Shown piece by piece: positions 1-5,592 of a stretch of 9,312 nucleotides of DNA. The DNA is taken from NCBI GenBank assembly GCA_900555795.1, contig USMP01000027.1, forward strand, positions 1-9,312. Reading direction: 5' to 3'. The notes under the pieces are model-generated. The model was not told where the DNA came from, searched no databases, and was given only the letters and a program-made list of their open reading frames with translations. A program made the position numbers and the translations under genes. The DNA is from an uncultured Eubacteriales bacterium (lineage in GTDB: Bacteria > Bacillota > Clostridia > Oscillospirales > Oscillospiraceae). Each line of letters opens with the position of its first letter. Within the stretch, counting starts at the first letter, position 1.

Positions 1-505
1 CCCCGCCGCGGCGGAGGCCCTGTCCCTGGAACGGCTCACGGTCGAACTGGTGGTGGACTGGAAGGAGACGGATCTCCTTCTGGCGAAGCTGGATACGCTC
101 TCCCAGCTGCTGCGGGAGGCCCTGGCCGCCGAGGGCTGCCTGGCGGACGAAGTCACCGTCACCGTCAGCACCGCCGGAGGCTTTACCGGGCAGGCCCTGG
201 CCGCCGGAGGCGTGGATATTGCCTGGCTGCCGGGAATCGACTTTTTGTCCTGCGAGGACGACGCCGTCCCCCTGCTTACCGCGGGTCAGGAGGAAACCAC
301 CTGCGTGGCGGCGGTGACGCTGGCCAGGGAGGAACTGGGGGATGACTTCCGGCAGCTTCTCTCCCGCGCCCTGCTGGAAACGGAGCAGGGCGGGGAATTC
401 CTGTCCCTCTGCCCAGCGGCGGACGAGGGCTATCGCCCCTTCACCCAGGATGCCATGGAGGCCCTGTGGGACTGGGCGGACAGTCTGGAGGAGGCCCAGG
501 GATGA
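1..505 (+). CDS. PhnD-like phosphate/phosphonate ABC transporter substrate-binding protein, 3' part, apparently lacking the middle lobe
   Basis: The reading frame is open from base 2 to the TGA at 503-505 (167 codons), so the start and any lipoprotein signal peptide lie left of the window. The visible N-terminus (LERLTVELVVDW, then an LLAKLDTLSQLLREAL helix, then VTVTVSTAGGFTGQALAAGG and VDIAWLPG) follows the first lobe of PhnD-type binding proteins. These capture phosphate, phosphite or phosphonate outside the membrane for an ABC importer. About 20 residues later the sequence already matches the family C-terminus: LLSRALLETEQGGEFLSL, then GYRPFTQDAMEALWDWADSL. In full-length relatives (about 300 residues) a second lobe of roughly 150 residues sits between these blocks, and it is not seen here. 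No frameshift or stop marks the join. It may be a single-lobe sensor or partner protein, or a decayed gene. The stop overlaps the next gene's start (ATGA). Confidence 0.6.
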   Translation, partial: PAAAEALSLERLTVELVVDWKETDLLLAKLDTLSQLLREALAAEGCLADEVTVTVSTAGGFTGQALAAGGVDIAWLPGIDFLSCEDDAVPLLTAGQEETTCVAAVTLAREELGDDFRQLLSRALLETEQGGEFLSLCPAADEGYRPFTQDAMEALWDWADSLEEAQG

Positions 506-1470
506 GCGGGCCGGGAAAGGCCTCTTTCGCCGTCCTGGCCGCGGCTGCGGCGGCGGCAGCGGGGCTGGCCGGCGCCTTTAACTTCACCCACAAGCGGCGC
601 CCCCCCTCCCCCCGGAGCCGACCCTCCATGGACAGCGAGCAGGACCGGGCCTGCACGGCCAGGATCCATAGCGGCATGGAGTGGATCGCCGCCCAGCACG
701 CGGAGCCCGTCTCCATCCAGAGTTTCGATGGCCTGACCCTCCGGGGCCTGTACCTCCCCGCTCAAAACCCACGCTGCTGTGCCCTTCTCTTCCACGGCTA
801 CCGTTCCCGGGGCCTGCGGGAGTTCTCCCTCCTGGCCCCCTTCTACCACAGCCAGGGGATCAGCATGCTGATCCCGGATCAGAGAGCCTGCGGTGAAAGC
901 GACGGGACCTATATTACCTTCGGGGTCCTGGAGCGGCGGGACGCGGCGGACTGGGCGGCCTATATGGACCGGCGGCTGGGCGGGAAGACGCCGATGATTT
1001 TGCAGGGCGTCAGCCTGGGGGCATCCACAGTGATGATGGCGGCAGATCTGCCCCTGCCCCCCTCCGTGGGGGGCATCGTGGCCGACTGCGGCTTTACCTC
1101 GCCCTGGGACATTATCGCCCACTGCGCCAAGCAGTGGTACCACCTGCCCCCCTTTCCAATTCTGCCCCTCCTCTCCCAGCTGGCCCGGCACAGGCTGGGT
1201 TTCAGCTACCGGGACTGCTCCACCCTGGACAGCCTCGCCCACTCTCAGCTGCCGCTGCTGCTGATCCACGGCGGCAAGGACAACTTTGTGCCCACCCACA
1301 TGACGGAGGAGAACTTTCTGGCCGCCGCCGGCTGGAAGCGGAAGCTTATCGTCCCGGAGGCGGGCCACGCCGCCAGCTATCTGGTGGACGAGGCGGCCTG
1401 TCAGCGGGAACTGCTGGCCTTTCTCAACCACATCCTGCAGGAGGAGCCACCATGGCAAAAAAACGTTTAA
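502..1470 (+). CDS. membrane-anchored alpha/beta hydrolase (serine hydrolase, S33/YqkD-like)
   Basis: 322 residues. The ATG at 502 overlaps the upstream TGA by 4 bp and is preceded by GGAGGAGG at 487-494, so this start is preferred over an in-frame GTG at 466. Residues about 8-27 are an alanine-rich hydrophobic segment followed by KRR, consistent with an uncleaved N-terminal anchor that leaves the enzyme outside. The alpha/beta-hydrolase motifs are in order: HGYRS (98-102, oxyanion region), DQRACGESDG (126-135), the nucleophile elbow GVSLGAS with Ser171, DCGFTSPWD (195-203), the acid Asp260 in GGKDNFVP, and the base His289 in AGHAAS. The triad is complete, so an active serine hydrolase is likely, acting on an ester, thioester or peptide. 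The substrate cannot be told from sequence. The gene is translationally coupled to the PhnD-like gene, and its last 19 bases overlap the WYL gene. Confidence 0.88.
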   Translation: MSGPGKASFAVLAAAAAAAAGLAGAFNFTHKRRPPSPRSRPSMDSEQDRACTARIHSGMEWIAAQHAEPVSIQSFDGLTLRGLYLPAQNPRCCALLFHGYRSRGLREFSLLAPFYHSQGISMLIPDQRACGESDGTYITFGVLERRDAADWAAYMDRRLGGKTPMILQGVSLGASTVMMAADLPLPPSVGGIVADCGFTSPWDIIAHCAKQWYHLPPFPILPLLSQLARHRLGFSYRDCSTLDSLAHSQLPLLLIHGGKDNFVPTHMTEENFLAAAGWKRKLIVPEAGHAASYLVDEAACQRELLAFLNHILQEEPPWQKNV

Positions 1471-2432
1471 AGCTACTGTATCTGGCCCAATTGTTTCAGG
1501 AACAGACCGACGAGGCCCATACAGTCACTGTGGCGGACATGATTGCCTACCTGGCGGAGCGCGGCGTCAGCGCTGAGCGGAAGGCTATCTATGAGGATCT
1601 GGAACTGCTGCGCCTGGCGGGGCTGGACATTGTCCACACCAAGACCAAGACCCACAACTACTATCTGGGCCAGCGCCGATTTGAACTGCCGGAGCTGAAG
1701 CTGCTGATCGACGTAGTCCAGGCCTCCCCGTTCCTTACGGCAAAAAAGAGCATGGAACTGATCGGCAAGCTGGAGGGCCTGGCCAGCGCCGCCCAGGCGG
1801 GGAGCCTGCGCCGCCAGGTATATGTGCTCAACCGGGTCAAGACCCACAACGAGCAGCTCTACTACCACATCGACGGCATCAACGATGCCATCAACCGCGA
1901 CCGCCGCATCCGCTTTCGTTACTTTGACTGGTCCGTCCAGGGCCAGCGAATATACCGCCACGGCGGAGCCTGGTACGATGAGTGCCCGATAGCCCTCTGT
2001 GTGGACCGAAACTACTATCTCATCACCTACCGCCCCCAACAGGAAAAATACATCCACTTCCGGGTGGATCGGATCAGTGATCTGACGGTGACGGAGGAAC
2101 GGCGGCCCCCTCTGCCTCCCCATTTTGATCTGGCCAGCTATGTCCGCTCCATCTTTGATATGCACAGCGGGGAGAGCCGGCTGGTGACGCTGGAACTGGA
2201 CCGGCAGCTGCTGAACGTAGCCATGGACCGCTTTGGCCGGGACGCCCATTACCGAACCGGGGAGGGGGACCGGATTCTTGTCACCGCACAGGTGGAGGTG
2301 AGCCCCACATTTCTCAGCTGGGTGCTGTGCTTCGGCGGCCAAGCCAGGATTCTGGAGCCGCCGGAGGTCCGGCAGGCCCTGCTGGACCTTGCCGGAGCGG
2401 CTATAGAGCGAAATGCAGGAACCGCACTATAA
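1452..2432 (+). CDS. WYL-domain transcriptional regulator (DeoR/YafY-like HTH + WYL + WCX)
   Basis: 326 residues. The ATG at 1452 has AGGAGG at 1439-1444 (7-nt spacer) and lies inside the end of the hydrolase gene. An in-frame extension to 1134 is only the antiparallel reading of the hydrolase. Residues about 1-75 form a winged helix-turn-helix: the recognition part is VSAERKAIYEDLELLRLAGL, followed by a wing ending in NYYLGQR. Residues about 140-215 form the WYL ligand-sensing domain, with the core motif as RNYYLITYR (186-194), tyrosine replacing the usual W. HFRVDRI follows at 202-208. The C-terminal WCX region ends SPTFLSWVLCFGGQARILEP (284-303). Such proteins bind DNA as dimers and respond to nucleic-acid or nucleotide-like ligands. 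Many repress or activate their own neighbourhood, so this one may control the hydrolase/PhnD operon. No defence genes are visible next to it. Confidence 0.9.
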   Translation: MAKKRLKLLYLAQLFQEQTDEAHTVTVADMIAYLAERGVSAERKAIYEDLELLRLAGLDIVHTKTKTHNYYLGQRRFELPELKLLIDVVQASPFLTAKKSMELIGKLEGLASAAQAGSLRRQVYVLNRVKTHNEQLYYHIDGINDAINRDRRIRFRYFDWSVQGQRIYRHGGAWYDECPIALCVDRNYYLITYRPQQEKYIHFRVDRISDLTVTEERRPPLPPHFDLASYVRSIFDMHSGESRLVTLELDRQLLNVAMDRFGRDAHYRTGEGDRILVTAQVEVSPTFLSWVLCFGGQARILEPPEVRQALLDLAGAAIERNAGTAL

Positions 2433-2504
2433 AAAACAACATGTCCTCTATACGATTGCTGCCGCTCCCCCTTCATTGCCAATTGATCGTCCGGGGACAA
2501 CTGG

Positions 2505-2561
2505 AAAAAACCAAAGGGGCGCCCAGGCGGTCTTGAGACCTGGGCGCCCCTTTGGTTTTTT
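2505..2561. terminator. bidirectional intrinsic terminator, 23-bp perfect stem
   Basis: The arms 2505-2527 (A6 then CCAAAGGGGCGCCCAGG) and 2539-2561 (the exact complement ending in T6) are perfectly complementary over 23 bp around an 11-nt loop. A small alternative inner hairpin (GGTC-TTGA-GACC, 2529-2540) is also possible. The GC-rich core is flanked by A6/T6, so a U-tract follows the hairpin on either strand. It stops the + strand operon 72 bp after the WYL stop codon, and stops the - strand riboswitch transcript that arrives from about 2862. Confidence 0.9.
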
Positions 2562-2744
2562 CATACAGACCCGATAGAAGAGAGTATATTGTTTCCCATG
2601 GCCGCCCCATCGGCCACAGTGGAAACACAAATTCCGGACGCAAAAAAGCGCCCCATGCCATCACACGGAACGCAACAGACCCCGCCGCCATGCGGTGAGG
2701 CCAAACAGAAAGCGCACTTCCGGTTTCGGCAGAATGCCGCCAAG

Positions 2745-2852
2745 CTGTCATGTATCTGACTTATCCTCCCAGGGAGGCATCACAGTGACCGACTCGCGGG
2801 GCGTCTCACCCCATTCCACGTGCCGCGGTCGCGGCTACAGCTGGCGCAACTA
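2745..2852 (-). promoter_or_regulatory. cobalamin-type riboswitch aptamer (compact form)
   Basis: Reading the - strand 5' to 3', the conserved cobalamin core appears in the right order and spacing: GGAAU (2817-2813), GGUGAGA (2810-2804) closed by CC at about 2801-2798, then GUCGGUCACUGUGA (2793-2780), and AAGUCAGAUAC (2762-2752). A GC-rich hairpin arm precedes them (GCCGCGACCGCGGC, about 2834-2821). The peripheral region between CACUGUGA and AAGUCAG is only a short CCUCC-CUG-GGAGG hairpin, so the long P7-P11 type extension of classical coenzyme-B12 riboswitches is missing. The ligand is expected to be a cobalamin. Which form (adenosyl, methyl or aquo) cannot be read from sequence. Confidence 0.75.
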
Positions 2853-2868
2853 TTTACTTACTGGCTAC

Positions 2869-2897
2869 AGTATAGCACGGGCGATAGAATTTGTAAA
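2869..2897 (-). promoter_or_regulatory. sigma-70-type promoter for the riboswitch RNA
   Basis: On the - strand, TTTACA (2897-2892) is followed after exactly 17 nt by TATACT (2874-2869). This predicts a start at about 2862-2861, only about 10 nt before the riboswitch aptamer begins. It lies downstream of the terminator that ends the c-di-GMP operon (about 3000-3036), so the RNA should be transcribed independently of that operon. Confidence 0.8.
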
Positions 2898-2997
2898 GAG
2901 GAAAAATCAGGGAAGGCGGTATTCCGTGTCCCGGCCCGGTTCCTTTCCATGGGAAAAAGATGCGGCCACGGCCGGTACCATCTGGGGCGGGAAAATA
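2898..2997. other. spacer between the c-di-GMP operon terminator and the riboswitch promoter
   Basis: No gene was found. The stretch contains two small inverted repeats, TTTCC-ATG-GGAAA around 2945-2957 and CGGCCA-CGGCCG-like bases around 2963-2974, neither with a U-tract or a clear role. The flanking 2433-2504, between the WYL stop and the bidirectional terminator, is likewise empty. Confidence 0.5.
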
Positions 2998-3037
2998 AAA
3001 GGCTTCCTGACAGCGCTACGCACCGTCAGAAAGCCTT
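2998..3037 (-). terminator. intrinsic terminator of the methyltransferase/GH3/c-di-GMP operon
   Basis: On the - strand the hairpin begins 3 nt after the TAA (3042-3040) of the HD-GYP gene. AAGGCTT (3037-3031) and CTGAC (3029-3025, read as its - strand complement) pair with GTCAG (3011-3007) and AAGCCTT (3006-2999 side), with one mismatch and a 13-nt loop. It is followed by a U-rich tail (CCUUUUAUUUU). Confidence 0.8.
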
Positions 3038-3039
3038 AT

Positions 3040-5592
3040 TTATTCCACGCTGACAGGCTCTGTGGAAACCCCTCCGATCTCCCGGTCGGGAAGCCGCAGT
3101 TCCACCGTGCCGCCCCGGACCAGGTCCACAAACACAGGCACCAGATGGGGGTCAAACTGCCGGCCCGCCTCCTGCTGCAAAATCTCCAGCGCCCGCTCCA
3201 CCGGCATGGGCCGCTTATAGCTGCGCTCGGAGATCATCGCGTCAAAAGAGTCAGCGATCCCCAGCATCCGCCCCATGAGCGGGATGTCCTCCCCGCCCAG
3301 CTTCCGGGGATAGCCCCTGCCGTCCCAACGCTCATGGTGCGCCAGCACGGCGGGGATCACATAGTCCAGACTGGGCAGATAGCGGATGATGCCGACGGCG
3401 TTCTCCACGTGGCCCTTCATAACCTCATATTCCTCCGGAGTTAGCCGCCCCGGCTTATTGAGGATGTCCTCCCGCACACCGATCTTGCCGATATCGTGGA
3501 GGAGTCCCGCCTCTTTTACGATCTCCACGTAGTCCTGGTCCATGCCGTAGGCCCGGGCCAGCTGGGAGGCGTAATAGGCCACGTTTTGGGAGTGGTTGAA
3601 GGTGTAGTGGTCCTTGGTGTCGATGGCCGCGGTCAGGGCGTAAATCGTGGAGGCATACTCGCTGTAGCCGCTGCGGTGCCGCTCCGCGCCTGCCTGCTCT
3701 GTCTTTTCGATCTCCTCCGAATACATGAGTACCGCGTTCTTTCCCGTGCGCTTTACCCGGTACACCGCCATGTCCGCGTTCTCCACCAGTTCCTTGGAGG
3801 AGGAGGCCAGGTATGGCGCGGCGCAGACTCCTCCGCTCATCGTGACCATCTTCATGGCGAACAACTCTTCCCGGCGGTTCAGTTCCCGCACCTGGCTGAG
3901 GATGCTCTCCGTAAGCACCTTGGCGGAGTAGATATCGTACCCCGGAAGAATCACACCGAACTCCTTACCGCTGATTCTTGCCCCGTAGCCCCGGCCCGCC
4001 ACCGTGGCTTGGATGATCTCCGCGATGCGCTGGAGCACCGCGTCCCCCTCCCGGTAGCCGTAAAGCTGATTGTAGAGTTTAAAATCATCCACATTCAAAA
4101 TGGCCAGGGCCAGGGACGCCCCGGAGGAGCGGTCAAACTCCCGCTGGAGGACCTCATAGAAATGCTTGCGGTTAATCAGCCCTGTCAGTTCGTCCTTCCG
4201 GGCCTCCTCGTAGGCCTGCTCATAGAGCCGGGCGTTTTTCACCGCCATGGCGCACACGGAACTGACAGACTGGATAAAGCTGATATCCTCCCCGGAAAAG
4301 GGCCGGCGCCGCTCCTTGCCGGAGAACATGGCAAAGCCAATGAGCTCATCCTCCGCCCGGAAAGCGGACATGCACTCCACATCCCATGTGCGCAGCCGCT
4401 GCTTCTCCTCCTCCCACATGGCCTTATAGGCGGTGGTGCGCTGGAAGTCGGCCATCATCAGGCACCCCTCGGCAGCGCGGACACTTCCCACCAGGGGGTG
4501 GGATGCATCCAGCGTGAATGCCTTCTCCTCCAGGGGACTGCCGGTGTGTTCAATGCGGTAGACCCCCTTCTGGTCCCGGATGAAGAAAAACATCCGCTGC
4601 ACGCCCACGCTCTCCCGGATCACCTCCGACATCTCCCGGAGGATGCAGTCCAGTTCCAGCGTCTTGGACACCGCCTGGCTGAACTGGCGCAGGCTGTCGT
4701 CCTTCCGGGCCTCCTCCCTGATAAACAGGGCGTCCATAAACTTTTTCATGCCCATGTACAAAATGTAGGTGGCCAGCATCAAGAGCAGGGAGATCAGCAG
4801 TACCGCCGCAGAATCCCCCAGCCCGATGACCTCGGACAGAAACATTTGAAACGGCACAATGAATCTGAAAAAGGCCAAGGCGCAGACCAGAAGAGCAACC
4901 GCATAGCAGTTCCACCGGGACACCAGCAGCGTCATGCGGAACAGCCGCTTCTTATAGAGGGCGTAGAACAGGATACAGGCGTTGACCACACCGGAGATAA
5001 TGTCCAGGGGGAAGCCCTGAAACACAGGGAAGGCGGAGAGCACATGGCCCAGCACCATGATCGCCGCTCCCAGAATAACAGGCAGCAGCTGCTGACGGGT
5101 ACCGCCGTCTCCCCGGCAGTACCGGCCAAAGAGGAGGATACTCTGCAGCAGCACCAGTGCGCCCAGGGCCAGCGGAATGGCCACCGGCCAGCTGTATGCG
5201 TAAACAAAACGGACCGTCTCCCCCGTCACTACCACCTGGGGGTCCGGGATAAATACACCGGTGCACAGGTTTACCAGGTAGAACACCGCAAACACCACCA
5301 GCCACAGTTCCCGGCCGTAGTGCTTTTTTTCCTCCAAGAAGTCAATAATAAAGCGGAAATATCCATAGGGCAGCAAAAAAATGCCCAGCAGGGACACCTG
5401 GTTCCACAGGCGCACCGAGGGCCAGGCCTGGCTGCGCATGGCAAAGGAGCCCCCCACCCACAGCACCATAATCACCAGCAGGAACATAAAGGAGTTTATG
5501 ACCTTTTTTGTCCGTTTAGCCGCCAGAAAGGTGAGAAACAGCAGCAGGTAGCAGGCCAGGGCTGTGACGGAAATCCAGCTGTGACCGCTCAT
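3040..5592 (-). CDS. 7TM-GAF-GGDEF(degenerate)-HD-GYP cyclic-di-GMP phosphodiesterase / receptor
   Basis: 850 residues. The ATG at 5592 has GGGGAGG 8 nt upstream and overlaps the GH3 stop (ATGA). A 33-residue extension upstream has no such support. Residues about 5-215 hold seven hydrophobic segments like the N-terminal 7TM sensor of some histidine kinases, and two more segments follow (about 229-249, 261-281). A GAF domain lies at about 300-455. The GGDEF domain (about 465-625) starts with DELTGLINR, but the signature motif is SGKEF (541-545), the metal-binding DxD is NVDDFK (500-505), and the inhibitory RxxD site is absent. Cyclase activity is therefore unlikely. The HD-GYP domain (about 645-825) is intact: His667, HD 699-700 in LLHDIGKIG, His728, HH 752-753, DGRGYP 757-762 and Asp781. 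Expected role: a membrane receptor that hydrolyses c-di-GMP to GMP, with the degenerate GGDEF perhaps binding GTP as a regulator. Confidence 0.92.
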   Translation of the reverse strand: MSGHSWISVTALACYLLLFLTFLAAKRTKKVINSFMFLLVIMVLWVGGSFAMRSQAWPSVRLWNQVSLLGIFLLPYGYFRFIIDFLEEKKHYGRELWLVVFAVFYLVNLCTGVFIPDPQVVVTGETVRFVYAYSWPVAIPLALGALVLLQSILLFGRYCRGDGGTRQQLLPVILGAAIMVLGHVLSAFPVFQGFPLDIISGVVNACILFYALYKKRLFRMTLLVSRWNCYAVALLVCALAFFRFIVPFQMFLSEVIGLGDSAAVLLISLLLMLATYILYMGMKKFMDALFIREEARKDDSLRQFSQAVSKTLELDCILREMSEVIRESVGVQRMFFFIRDQKGVYRIEHTGSPLEEKAFTLDASHPLVGSVRAAEGCLMMADFQRTTAYKAMWEEEKQRLRTWDVECMSAFRAEDELIGFAMFSGKERRRPFSGEDISFIQSVSSVCAMAVKNARLYEQAYEEARKDELTGLINRKHFYEVLQREFDRSSGASLALAILNVDDFKLYNQLYGYREGDAVLQRIAEIIQATVAGRGYGARISGKEFGVILPGYDIYSAKVLTESILSQVRELNRREELFAMKMVTMSGGVCAAPYLASSSKELVENADMAVYRVKRTGKNAVLMYSEEIEKTEQAGAERHRSGYSEYASTIYALTAAIDTKDHYTFNHSQNVAYYASQLARAYGMDQDYVEIVKEAGLLHDIGKIGVREDILNKPGRLTPEEYEVMKGHVENAVGIIRYLPSLDYVIPAVLAHHERWDGRGYPRKLGGEDIPLMGRMLGIADSFDAMISERSYKRPMPVERALEILQQEAGRQFDPHLVPVFVDLVRGGTVELRLPDREIGGVSTEPVSVE

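Larger units (their letters stand above)
2505..2862 (-). ncRNA. candidate orphan cobalamin-riboswitch-controlled noncoding RNA (about 360 nt)
   Basis: This transcription unit is inferred from a - strand promoter (2869-2897), a predicted start near 2862, a cobalamin-type aptamer (about 2745-2852) and the bidirectional terminator at 2505-2561. Between aptamer and terminator no ORF has a ribosome binding site, and no homology is recognisable. Instead, hand-pairing gives a series of hairpins: 2700-2730 (12 bp in three segments around a UGCG loop), 2680-2699 (CCUC with GGGG, inner CCGC-AUG-GCGG), 2632-2670 (UUCCG with CGGAA, inner GCGC-U6-GCGU) and 2590-2627 (UGUUUCC with GGAAACA, inner UGGCCG with CGGCCA). 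This suggests a structured RNA product, comparable in concept to the riboswitch-controlled sRNAs EutX/Rli55 of Enterococcus and Listeria. The alternative is the leader of a gene that has since been lost. No named RNA family was recognised in the tail. Confidence 0.55.

Noticed and set aside
430..1458. 342-codon - strand ORF opposite the alpha/beta hydrolase, and similarly 1473-2342 opposite the WYL gene
   Set aside because: Antisense shadows in high-GC coding DNA; the + strand frames have clear catalytic motifs and ribosome binding sites.
2562..2595. Possible + strand promoter (TTCATA ... TATATT)
   Set aside because: Spacing is 19 nt, the -35 match is poor, and no downstream + strand gene exists.
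2561..2743. 60-codon cysteine-rich ORF on the - strand (7 Cys, TTG start) ending exactly where the terminator stem begins
   Set aside because: No Shine-Dalgarno, rare start codon inside the RNA tail, no recognisable family, and the hairpins explain the region as well. Worth revisiting only if homologues keep the frame.
2473..2751. 92-codon - strand ORF starting at the ATG in the riboswitch P6 region, with GGGAGG upstream
   Set aside because: The GGGAGG is part of the aptamer hairpin, the spacing is 13 nt, and the frame reads through the strong terminator.
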